This document shows positions 1 to 5,766 of a DNA stretch of 7,998 bases, piece after piece. The stretch covers positions 3,464 through 11,461 of the forward strand of contig PLHN01000103.1 of the NCBI GenBank assembly GCA_003139975.1, in the 5' to 3' direction. The DNA is from Acidobacteriaceae bacterium. Lineage in GTDB: Bacteria; Acidobacteriota; Terriglobia; Terriglobales; Acidobacteriaceae. The stretch's first letter is position 1; each line of letters starts with the position of its first letter. Below the pieces are notes generated by a model. It searched no databases. It had not been told where the DNA came from and saw only the letters and a program-made list of their open reading frames with translations. The position numbers and the translations under genes were made by a program.

Positions 1-372
1 AACATCCGCCGCATCGGCTATGTTGCGTCGGAAATCACTAAGAATGGCGGGATCGCCATTTGCGCTCCGATCGCTCCTTACGAGGCGACGCGGCAAGCGG
101 TGCGCCAGATGATTGAACCCGTCGGCGGCTTCATTCTCGTGCATGTCGCGACTTCCCTTGAGGTTTGCGAGCAGCGCGACCGCAAGGGCTTGTACGCGAA
201 AGCTCGGGCCGGCATTGTCAAGGAGTTCACGGGCATCTCGGATCCTTATGAGGCACCCACGAAAGCAGAGGTTGTCATCGACACTGCCCAACTCAGCCCC
301 GAGGAAGCGGCGCAGACCATCATCCTGCACCTCGAACGCGAGGGCTTCATCGGAGTCAACGGCAACGCATAA
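1..372 (+). CDS. cysC: Adenylyl-sulfate kinase (APS kinase), C-terminal 123 residues; likely the end of a bifunctional Sat-CysC protein
   Basis: The frame is open from the left edge to TAA at 370-372, so the start is outside the window. APS kinase phosphorylates adenylyl sulfate at the 3' position with ATP to give PAPS, in the cytoplasm. The visible part matches the C-terminal half of the family: NIRRIG at the very start, then ICAPIAPY (the substrate-binding segment that reads ISPxR or ISPYR in stand-alone enzymes), a VCEQRDRKGLY helix, KARAG, and FTGISDPYE followed by a VVIDT strand. The P-loop and the rest of the N-terminal half are missing because of the window edge, not truncation. The CAPIAPY wording is, from memory, typical of enzymes where the kinase is fused behind sulfate adenylyltransferase; the fusion itself cannot be seen here. 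The GTG at 100 is internal and not the start. Family assignment is very secure. Confidence 0.93.
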   Translation, partial: NIRRIGYVASEITKNGGIAICAPIAPYEATRQAVRQMIEPVGGFILVHVATSLEVCEQRDRKGLYAKARAGIVKEFTGISDPYEAPTKAEVVIDTAQLSPEEAAQTIILHLEREGFIGVNGNA

Positions 373-432
373 CTAAACGGGAAGGCTGGCGTGGTCGGCC
401 TGCTCGTTTGAGCAATAGCGTCGAAAAACAGC

Positions 433-1203
433 ATGGAATTGTTGCTGGCAAAGATACTGATCGGTTTCATCGTCGGAACGCTGATCGGGTTAACCGGGCT
501 GGGTGGCGGCGTGTTGCTGCTGCCCATGCTCATCTTTGGCCTGCGCATTCCGCCGATTATCGCGGTCGGCAGCGACGCGATGTTCAACTTCTTCACCAAG
601 ATTCCCGCCAGCATCATGCATTTGCGCAAAGGCACGGTGCGGAGAAAAGTCGTTTTGGCCCTGGCGGCGGGCAGCATTCCCGGCTCTTACCTGGGCGTGA
701 CTCTTCTCATCCACCTGCGCCACGTTTACGGCGCCGGAGTCAACGATTTCATCAAGTCCGCCGTGGGACTGCTGCTGGTCCTGATTCCCACGCTGCTTCT
801 GTTCCAGGGACGGATTGAAGACCATCTTGCCAAGCGCCAGCCTACGATGAAGTCTTTCGCTTTTATGGGTGTTATCGGACTGGTAGGCGGATTTCTGGTG
901 GGCATCACTTCGGTAGGATCGGGCAGCATCATCATGATGATGCTGCTATTGTTCTATTCGTTCGCGCCCAAGATCATGGTCGGTACCGACATTGCCCACG
1001 CGGTGATTTTGACCGGCGTCACCAGCCTGCTGCACTGGCGAGCCGGTAATGTCGATCCTCACCTGGTCGTTTCCCTGCTGATCGGTTCGATCCCCGGCGG
1101 CATAGTGGGTTCGCATTTGAGCACACGCGTCCCCGTGCTGTGGCTGCGAAGGATTCTGTGTACGGTTCTGCTGATGACCGGCGCAAGAATGTTGTGGGCG
1201 TAA
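433..1203 (+). CDS. TauE/SafE-family membrane permease (probable sulfur-anion transporter)
   Basis: A 256-residue, very hydrophobic protein of usual length for TauE/SafE permeases, an inner-membrane family linked to export or import of sulfite, sulfate or organosulfur anions. The family's internal duplication is easy to see. GLTGLGGGVLLLP (about 19-31) is matched by GITSVGSGSII (157-167). VGSDAMFNFF (45-54) is matched by VGTDIAHAVI (183-192). HLRKGTV with SIPGSYLG (63-88) is matched by HWRAGNV with SIPGGIVG (201-226). A charged stretch at about 126-140 links the halves. ATG 433 is chosen because the first membrane segment begins at once and the glycine-rich motif falls at its usual depth; no good Shine-Dalgarno is seen before it. 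The gene lies 60 bases after cysC and upstream of cysQ, which favours a sulfur role. The exact substrate is not shown by the sequence, and many family members have unrelated substrates. Confidence 0.88.
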   Translation: MELLLAKILIGFIVGTLIGLTGLGGGVLLLPMLIFGLRIPPIIAVGSDAMFNFFTKIPASIMHLRKGTVRRKVVLALAAGSIPGSYLGVTLLIHLRHVYGAGVNDFIKSAVGLLLVLIPTLLLFQGRIEDHLAKRQPTMKSFAFMGVIGLVGGFLVGITSVGSGSIIMMMLLLFYSFAPKIMVGTDIAHAVILTGVTSLLHWRAGNVDPHLVVSLLIGSIPGGIVGSHLSTRVPVLWLRRILCTVLLMTGARMLWA

Positions 1204-1207
1204 AAAA

Positions 1208-1277
1208 CAGTACCCAGTTGCCAGTTGGCACTGCATTACTGACCGTTTGTTTGCTGGGTACTGGTTACTGGGTACTC
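1208..1277. repeat. Short intergenic palindromic repeat (REP-like) between the permease gene and cysQ
   Basis: CAGTACCCAG at 1208-1217 is the exact reverse complement of CTGGGTACTG at 1254-1263. A second near-copy of that arm, CTGGGTACTC, follows in direct orientation at 1268-1277. Inside lies a small hairpin, TGCCA-GT-TGGCA (1219-1230). The element almost fills the 97-base gap and ends just before the cysQ ribosome binding site. It has no T-run, so it does not look like an intrinsic terminator. It resembles dispersed REP-type repeats, but only one occurrence is visible here, so dispersal is an inference. Confidence 0.65.
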
Positions 1278-1290
1278 GATACTGATTTAC

Positions 1291-1294
1291 GGAG
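1291..1294 (+). promoter_or_regulatory. Shine-Dalgarno GGAG supporting the TTG start of cysQ
   Basis: GGAG lies six bases before TTG 1301. There is no in-frame ATG or GTG before the conserved part of the protein (the first internal ATG codes for residue 53, after the DPVTEAD motif). This decides the unusual TTG start. Confidence 0.7.
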
Positions 1295-1300
1295 CACAAA

Positions 1301-2116
1301 TTGACTTCCTATTCCTCCGCAGAGACTCTCGAACGAATTCATGCGGCGCTCGAAGCCGGGCGCGAAGTCCTGAACCGTTTCACGCCCGGCGCCATCGAAG
1401 CCGAATACAAGGCCGGACACGACCCCGTTACCGAGGCCGATCGCGCCGTCGACGCCATGCTTAAGAAGCACCTCCTGCGCGAAGGCGAAGGCTGGCTTTC
1501 CGAGGAAACGATTGACGATCATTCGCGTCTGAGCAAGCAGCGCGTGTGGGTGGTTGACCCCCTTGATGGAACGCGCGAATTCGTGCAGGGCATTCCGGAA
1601 TTTTGCGTTTCGATCGCCATGGTTGAGAATGGCGTTCCGATCGCGGGCGGAATCTGCAATCCGGCCACGGACGAATTGATTCTCGGCGCACGCGACACCG
1701 GAGTCACCTACAATGGCTCGCCTGCCCAGCCCAGCCAGCGCCGGGATCTTCATGGCGCGCTCGTGCTGGCCAGCCGCAGTGAAGTAAAGCGAGGCGAGTG
1801 GAAGCAGTTCGAGTCTGCCGAATTTAACATTCGTCCCATGGGTTCGGTGGCTTATAAACTCGGCCTGGTTGCGGCCGGACGCGCCGACCTTACCTTCACG
1901 CTGGTTCCGAAGAATGAATGGGATGTCGCCGCCGGAGCCGCCCTGGTCGAAAGCGCTGGAGGCTGGACGCTCAAACTCGATCATTCTCCATTGCGGTGCA
2001 ATCAGAAGAACCCGTTGATTTCCGGCCTGCTGGCGGGTGGTCCCTTCCTGCGCTCGCCGTTGCTGGCCCTGCTGGAGCACCACGCTCAAACGATCGCCGC
2101 AGAACGGCCGAGCTAG
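1301..2116 (+). CDS. cysQ: 3'(2'),5'-bisphosphate nucleotidase CysQ (inositol monophosphatase superfamily)
   Basis: A 271-residue metal-dependent phosphatase. CysQ hydrolyses 3'-phosphoadenosine 5'-phosphate (PAP), the by-product of PAPS use, to AMP and phosphate, relieving inhibition of sulfur metabolism. The superfamily metal and catalytic motifs are present in order: DPVTEAD (41-47), LSEET (66-70), the signature VVDPLDGT (84-91, with D86 and D89), and EWDVAAGAALVESAGG (206-221, with D208). Length is normal for the family. The start is TTG 1301, backed by a well-placed GGAG. Its position two genes after an APS kinase supports the CysQ reading over inositol monophosphatase, which has the same fold and motifs; histidinol-phosphatase of this fold is a further alternative. 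The polysaccharide deacetylase gene starts 26 bases later. The long open frame opposite this gene is treated as a shadow. Confidence 0.87.
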   Translation: MTSYSSAETLERIHAALEAGREVLNRFTPGAIEAEYKAGHDPVTEADRAVDAMLKKHLLREGEGWLSEETIDDHSRLSKQRVWVVDPLDGTREFVQGIPEFCVSIAMVENGVPIAGGICNPATDELILGARDTGVTYNGSPAQPSQRRDLHGALVLASRSEVKRGEWKQFESAEFNIRPMGSVAYKLGLVAAGRADLTFTLVPKNEWDVAAGAALVESAGGWTLKLDHSPLRCNQKNPLISGLLAGGPFLRSPLLALLEHHAQTIAAERPS

Positions 2117-2131
2117 GGCCAGCACGGGCCT

Positions 2132-2135
2132 GGAG
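2132..2135 (+). promoter_or_regulatory. Shine-Dalgarno GGAG for the polysaccharide deacetylase gene
   Basis: GGAG sits seven bases before ATG 2143. It selects this start over in-frame ATG codons further upstream, the first at 1918, which would put the N-terminus deep inside cysQ. Confidence 0.65.
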
Positions 2136-2142
2136 TTTTATC

Positions 2143-2934
2143 ATGGGTCGTCGATCCGCGCAGATCGTTTTTCTCATGTACCACGAACTGGAGTTAGCTG
2201 GCCGCAAGCTGTGCCAGTCTGAACCCGGTTATGTCCGCTACATCCTGCCCATTGATGCGTTTCGCAGCCAAGTGCAGTTCCTGAGCCGATCAGGATTTCA
2301 CGGCCTGAACGTGAGCGAGGCGATTCACTACCCCTCCGGACCGAGCATCTGCATCACCTTCGACGATGGCTGCGAAACCGACCTGATCGCCGCCGCGCCA
2401 GTGCTTCGCGAATGCGGCTTTCACGCTACCTTTTATGTGACGGCCGGATTTCTGGGAACGCCGGGCTATTTGTCGCCAGAACAACTTCGCTATCTCGACG
2501 GCCACGGTTTTGAAGTCGGTTGCCATTCCATGACCCATGCCTATCTTTCGGATGTTTCTGAACCAGAATTGAAGCGCGAGGTGGCCGATGCGAAGATCCA
2601 GATCGAACAGATCCTCGGGCATGGGATTGAACACTTCTCCTGCCCTGGAGGGCGCTACAACCAGCAAGCTCTGGCCATGGCACGCGGGGCCGGATTCAGG
2701 ACTGTGGCCAACAGTGATTTTCACGCTAACTCATCCGCCACGAGCGTGTTCGAACTCGGGCGCGTCGCCATGCTGCGGGATCTCTCTATCGGCGAGTTCG
2801 ACGCGATCTGCCACGGCCATGGCCTGTGGAAAAAGAGGCTGCAACATTGGACCCGGCATGGCATCCAGCGAGTGCTGGGAAATCGCGCCTACGACCAATT
2901 ACGGGCTGCTCTGCTAGGAGATTCCCGCTCGTAA
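2143..2934 (+). CDS. Polysaccharide deacetylase family protein (NodB homology, carbohydrate esterase 4-like)
   Basis: A 263-residue protein with the metal-dependent NodB deacetylase fold, which removes acetyl groups from N- or O-acetylated sugars. Motifs in order: an opening strand VFLMYHEL (9-16); TFDDG (72-76, catalytic base and metal aspartates D74 and D75); HSMTH (128-132, metal histidines H128 and H132); and SCPGGRYN (166-173), the variant of the RxPY motif found in a subfamily often seen near exopolysaccharide genes. The C-terminus, with ICHGHGLWKKR (222-232) and VLGNRAYDQLRAALL (244-258), also resembles that subfamily. No canonical late LH motif is evident; H224 or H226 might replace it. 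No signal peptide or membrane segment is visible, so it may act in the cytoplasm or on a membrane-bound carrier. It lies 26 bases after cysQ and is probably cotranscribed. The sugar substrate is unknown. Confidence 0.85.
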   Translation: MGRRSAQIVFLMYHELELAGRKLCQSEPGYVRYILPIDAFRSQVQFLSRSGFHGLNVSEAIHYPSGPSICITFDDGCETDLIAAAPVLRECGFHATFYVTAGFLGTPGYLSPEQLRYLDGHGFEVGCHSMTHAYLSDVSEPELKREVADAKIQIEQILGHGIEHFSCPGGRYNQQALAMARGAGFRTVANSDFHANSSATSVFELGRVAMLRDLSIGEFDAICHGHGLWKKRLQHWTRHGIQRVLGNRAYDQLRAALLGDSRS

Positions 2935-3240
2935 TTCAGGGCTAGGTTACCTTCGTCACCAACCCCGTCACCACCTTCGAAACCCCGCCAGGTGGAGATC
3001 TCAATTGACTCTCAGGCATGCCGAGGCCAGGACGCCGGTTTAGAACCCGCTTCGGCCTGCATTTTGGCAATTCTCACCCGGCGGAACAACCTCAGGCGCG
3101 AAACAGTACACGTCAAGGACACAAGCACTTGTGAGTTTCCTGATGCACCAATGGAATCTAGGATCTATTGCCGGATCTCGGTAGATTTGCCTTGCGGACT
3201 AGCTCGACAAAGTCCCCCAATCCCTCGGTCGAGGCTCACT
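2935..3240 (+). other. 306-base gene-free stretch; probable promoter and leader region of the beta-helix lipoprotein gene
   Basis: No convincing gene is seen. The frame of the next gene stays open back to a GTG at 2992, but that translation has no domain character and would bury the signal peptide about 100 residues in. Visible structure: a direct repeat CGTCACCA (2954-2961 and 2966-2973); a 6-bp hairpin CCACCT/AGGTGG (2971-2976 and 2990-2995) with no T-run; a larger stem GCCGAGGC/GCTTCGGC (3020-3027 and 3049-3056, one G-U pair) enclosing GGTT-TAG-AACC; and ACAAG-CA-CTTGT (3121-3132). A weak promoter candidate is TTGTGA (3129-3134), 17 bases, TGGAAT (3152-3157), four of six matches in each box. 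No known riboswitch class was recognised. Confidence 0.5.
3231..3234 (+). promoter_or_regulatory. Shine-Dalgarno GAGG selecting ATG 3241
   Basis: GAGG lies six bases before ATG 3241. The competing in-frame ATG at 3295 would give a tidier signal peptide but has no purine-rich site before it. Confidence 0.55.
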
Positions 3241-5601
3241 ATGGCGTTCGGTTTCGCTCTTTCCGGTCGTGGCTCGGCAACATCGAACCAACAAATGGGG
3301 CGCGTCAGCGCTCTGTTCCTCCTGCTGGTGCTCGCGCTGATCACCAGTTCGTGCGCCACCAAGGCGGAAGCAGCCGGCAACAACGGCAATGCTCTCGTAG
3401 TATCCATTTCTCCGGCGAGCGCAACCCTGACTTCCGGCGCAAAGCAGCAATTCACGGCCACCGTCACTGGAACTTCGAATACAGCGGTAACGTGGACGGC
3501 CTCATCGGGATCAATTGACAGCAATGGTCTCTACACCGCCCCGTCAGTGCAGTCGGCGACAACTGCCGTCATCGCGGTGACTAGTCAGGCGGACCGCACG
3601 CAGAGCGCCTATGCCGATGCCGCTGTGAGTCCCTACAAAGCCCAGCCTGTGCGGATCACAACCACGAGTCTTCCGCCGGGACAACAAGGCAGCAGCTATA
3701 GCGATGTTTTTGCCGCCACCGGCGGAACCCAGCCCTATAGCTGGAGCATTTCCTCTGGCAGTCTCCCGGCCGGACTCACGTTCAATACGAATGGAGACCT
3801 CACGGGCACGCCTACTGCGCTCGGGACATCCACCTTCTCGGTAATGGTGACGGACGCGAAGAAACTCACGGCAACCGGCAGCTTCAGCATGGCGGTGAGC
3901 GAAACCAGCGGCTATGACGGTCCAGCGCAACTTCCCCTGGTCACAATTCCGATCGCGATGACCGACTCTCCGGCGCCGGGTTCCGTGATCAACGTCAACG
4001 CGGGCGGGGACTTGAAGTCGGCGTTGGAATCAGTTCAGTGCGGACAGACAATCCAACTTCAGGCAGGAGCAACCTTCGTTGGGCAGTTTACCCTGCCAGC
4101 CAAGGGCTGTGATGCTAATCATTGGATCATCATCCGGACCAGTTCTCCGGACAGCGCTCTGCCGGCGGAAGGAACACGTCTCACGCCCTGTTATGCGGGA
4201 GTTGCTTCGCTGGTGGGACGCCCAGCCTACAGCTGCCCGAATCCACAAAATGTATTAGCAAAAGTCGTGATGGAAGCGAATGGCAACGGTCCGTTCCTGA
4301 TTGCCCCGGGGGCAAATTTCTACCGGCTCATCGGCTTGGAAATCACCCGTCAATATCCCGGAGCCGCACGCTTGGTCACTGTCCAGGAAACGGCCGACCA
4401 CATTTTTGTGGATCGCTCCTGGCTGCACGGACAGCCCCAGGACGAGACTTATGATGGCGTCTCCGGGGACGGTGGCACCTATATCGCGGTATTCGATTCC
4501 TACTTAACCGACTTTAAGTGCATCGCATCCACCGGGGCGTGCACGGATGCTCATGCCATCTCAGGGGGCGTGAGCGACACGCAGGACGGCCCCTACATGA
4601 TCCAAAACAACTTCATCGAGGCGTCCGGTGAAGCAGTCATGTTTGGCGGCGGTCCCGCAACCAAGACGCCGGCCGACATTACCGTTCAGTACAACCACTT
4701 CTGGAAACCCTGGCAATGGATGCAAGGAAGCCCGAACTTCGTCGGAGGGCCGGACGGCAATCCCTTTGTCGTCAAGAACCATTTTGAGCTCAAGAATGCC
4801 GCGCGTGTTCTTGTGCATGGCAATCTGATGGAAAACGTTTGGGGCGGTTTCACCCAGCTTGGATATGCCGTTCTGTTGTCCCCTACGAATCAACACTCGA
4901 TAAAACACGGCAACGTATGTCCGCTCTGCCAGGTCACTGATGTGACGATCCGTTACGGTCGGATTTCGCATGCGGGCGGCGGTCTGTCGCTGGCGACCGC
5001 AATCTCACCCAACAAGATAGAAGGGGCCCCGGCGCTGGCTGGCACCCGATGGAGCATTCACGATCTTGTCATCGACGACTTGAGTCAGAAGTATATTGGC
5101 GGAGGAGGAGTTTTCAAGATCACCAACGGCTGGCCCAAGAACCCGCTGAATACGGTCACCATCAACCACGTTACCGCATTCCCCGATCCCTCCAGTCACC
5201 TCCTGACGGTGGGGAACTTCCTGGGCTACCAATCCATGTATGGGTTGGTCTTCACGAATAACCTGGCTGTGAGTGGCAATGGCCCTTTTGAGAATGCCTT
5301 CCCCAAATTCGTTAGTTGCGCCCGCGGCGATGTGCCCATCACGGTACTCAAGAATTGCTTCAGCACGTACACCTTTGAAGCCAATGGAATGATCGCCAGT
5401 CCCGCTCCGCCATCGTCCTGGCCGAAGGAGAACTTCTTCCCAAGCGATACGGGGGTTGTCCAGTTTGTCGACTATAAGAATGGCAACGGCGGGAACTACG
5501 CTTTACAGCCCAGCAGCCCTTATGTAAATAAGGGAACGGACGGCAAAGATCTGGGAGCCGACATTGTTGGCCTCAACGCCGCTCTGGCCGGGGTGGAGTA
5601 G
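3241..5601 (+). CDS. Exported lipoprotein with two Ig-like domains and a right-handed parallel beta-helix domain
   Basis: A 786-residue predicted surface or periplasmic lipoprotein. The signal segment is RVSALFLLLVLALITSSC (21-38); C38 fits a permissive lipobox. Next comes a bacterial Ig-like domain (about 52-130: SISPASATLTSG, VTWTASSG, GLYTAP), then a putative-Ig (He_PIG) domain (about 137-220: SLPPGQQGSSYS, LPAGLTF, GDLTGTPT). From D226 (DGPAQLP) to the end it is homologous to the next gene product and reads as a pectate-lyase-like beta-helix: IIIRT, HIFVDRSWLHG, IQNNFIEASGEAVMFGGG, ITVQYNHFWKP, VKNHFELKNAARVL and GNLMENVWGGFTQ (527-539). It ends DGKDLGAD...AGVE. Excluding C38 there are ten cysteines, apparently in pairs. 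No catalytic site of a known lyase family could be assigned; carbohydrate binding, cleavage or adhesion are all possible. If ATG 3295 is the start, the protein is 768 residues. A strong terminator follows. Confidence 0.82.
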   Translation: MAFGFALSGRGSATSNQQMGRVSALFLLLVLALITSSCATKAEAAGNNGNALVVSISPASATLTSGAKQQFTATVTGTSNTAVTWTASSGSIDSNGLYTAPSVQSATTAVIAVTSQADRTQSAYADAAVSPYKAQPVRITTTSLPPGQQGSSYSDVFAATGGTQPYSWSISSGSLPAGLTFNTNGDLTGTPTALGTSTFSVMVTDAKKLTATGSFSMAVSETSGYDGPAQLPLVTIPIAMTDSPAPGSVINVNAGGDLKSALESVQCGQTIQLQAGATFVGQFTLPAKGCDANHWIIIRTSSPDSALPAEGTRLTPCYAGVASLVGRPAYSCPNPQNVLAKVVMEANGNGPFLIAPGANFYRLIGLEITRQYPGAARLVTVQETADHIFVDRSWLHGQPQDETYDGVSGDGGTYIAVFDSYLTDFKCIASTGACTDAHAISGGVSDTQDGPYMIQNNFIEASGEAVMFGGGPATKTPADITVQYNHFWKPWQWMQGSPNFVGGPDGNPFVVKNHFELKNAARVLVHGNLMENVWGGFTQLGYAVLLSPTNQHSIKHGNVCPLCQVTDVTIRYGRISHAGGGLSLATAISPNKIEGAPALAGTRWSIHDLVIDDLSQKYIGGGGVFKITNGWPKNPLNTVTINHVTAFPDPSSHLLTVGNFLGYQSMYGLVFTNNLAVSGNGPFENAFPKFVSCARGDVPITVLKNCFSTYTFEANGMIASPAPPSSWPKENFFPSDTGVVQFVDYKNGNGGNYALQPSSPYVNKGTDGKDLGADIVGLNAALAGVE

Positions 5602-5625
5602 TCGTCCTACAAGGAGTCTCTTGAC

Positions 5626-5661
5626 AAAGGTCCGCGCTTGATCGCGCGGACCTTTTCTTTT
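5626..5661 (+). terminator. Rho-independent terminator after the beta-helix lipoprotein gene
   Basis: A perfect 12-bp stem, AAAGGTCCGCGC (5626-5637) with GCGCGGACCTTT (5644-5655), closes a 6-base loop. It is followed by a T-rich tail, TCTTTT (5656-5661). It begins 24 bases after the stop codon, so transcription of the first paralog probably ends here. Confidence 0.9.
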
Positions 5662-5751
5662 CCTCGGCTGGCTACGCGACCGGGACCGTGAAGCGGCCGT
5701 GGTATCCTCAACTGAAGTTAGTGTGCTGCGGCATAAGCGGGGCGTGTGTCT

Positions 5752-5755
5752 GGAG
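5752..5755 (+). promoter_or_regulatory. Candidate Shine-Dalgarno GGAG before the second beta-helix gene
   Basis: GGAG lies 11 bases before ATG 5767, a slightly long spacing. An in-frame GTG at 5746 is an alternative start adding seven residues, but it leaves this purine site inside the coding region. The 105 bases between the terminator and ATG 5767 must hold this gene's promoter; only a weak TATCCT box (5703-5708) was noticed, with no matching -35. Confidence 0.4.
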
Positions 5756-5766
5756 AAAAACAGGAT

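Noticed and set aside
1265..2125. A 286-codon open frame on the - strand opposite cysQ
   Set aside because: The + strand carries all inositol monophosphatase superfamily motifs in order; the reverse frame has none and reads as a shadow.
1918..2142. An upstream start for the polysaccharide deacetylase inside cysQ
   Set aside because: The extra 75 residues are a frame-shifted reading of cysQ, and ATG 2143 has a well-spaced GGAG.
2971..2995. CCACCT/AGGTGG hairpin as a terminator for the deacetylase gene
   Set aside because: Only six base pairs with a 13-base loop, and no T-run follows.
2992..3240. An 83-codon N-terminal extension of the beta-helix lipoprotein from a GTG at 2992
   Set aside because: The extension has no domain character and would place the signal peptide and lipobox about 100 residues inside the protein. 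ATG 3241 has a GAGG six bases before it.
3241..5601. Assigning the beta-helix proteins as pectate lyases
   Set aside because: The fold type fits, but the catalytic and calcium-binding signature residues of a defined lyase family could not be identified, so only a beta-helix call is supported.
5621..5626. TTGACA as a -35 box for the second beta-helix gene
   Set aside because: It overlaps the start of the terminator stem, and no -10 box is seen at a suitable distance downstream.
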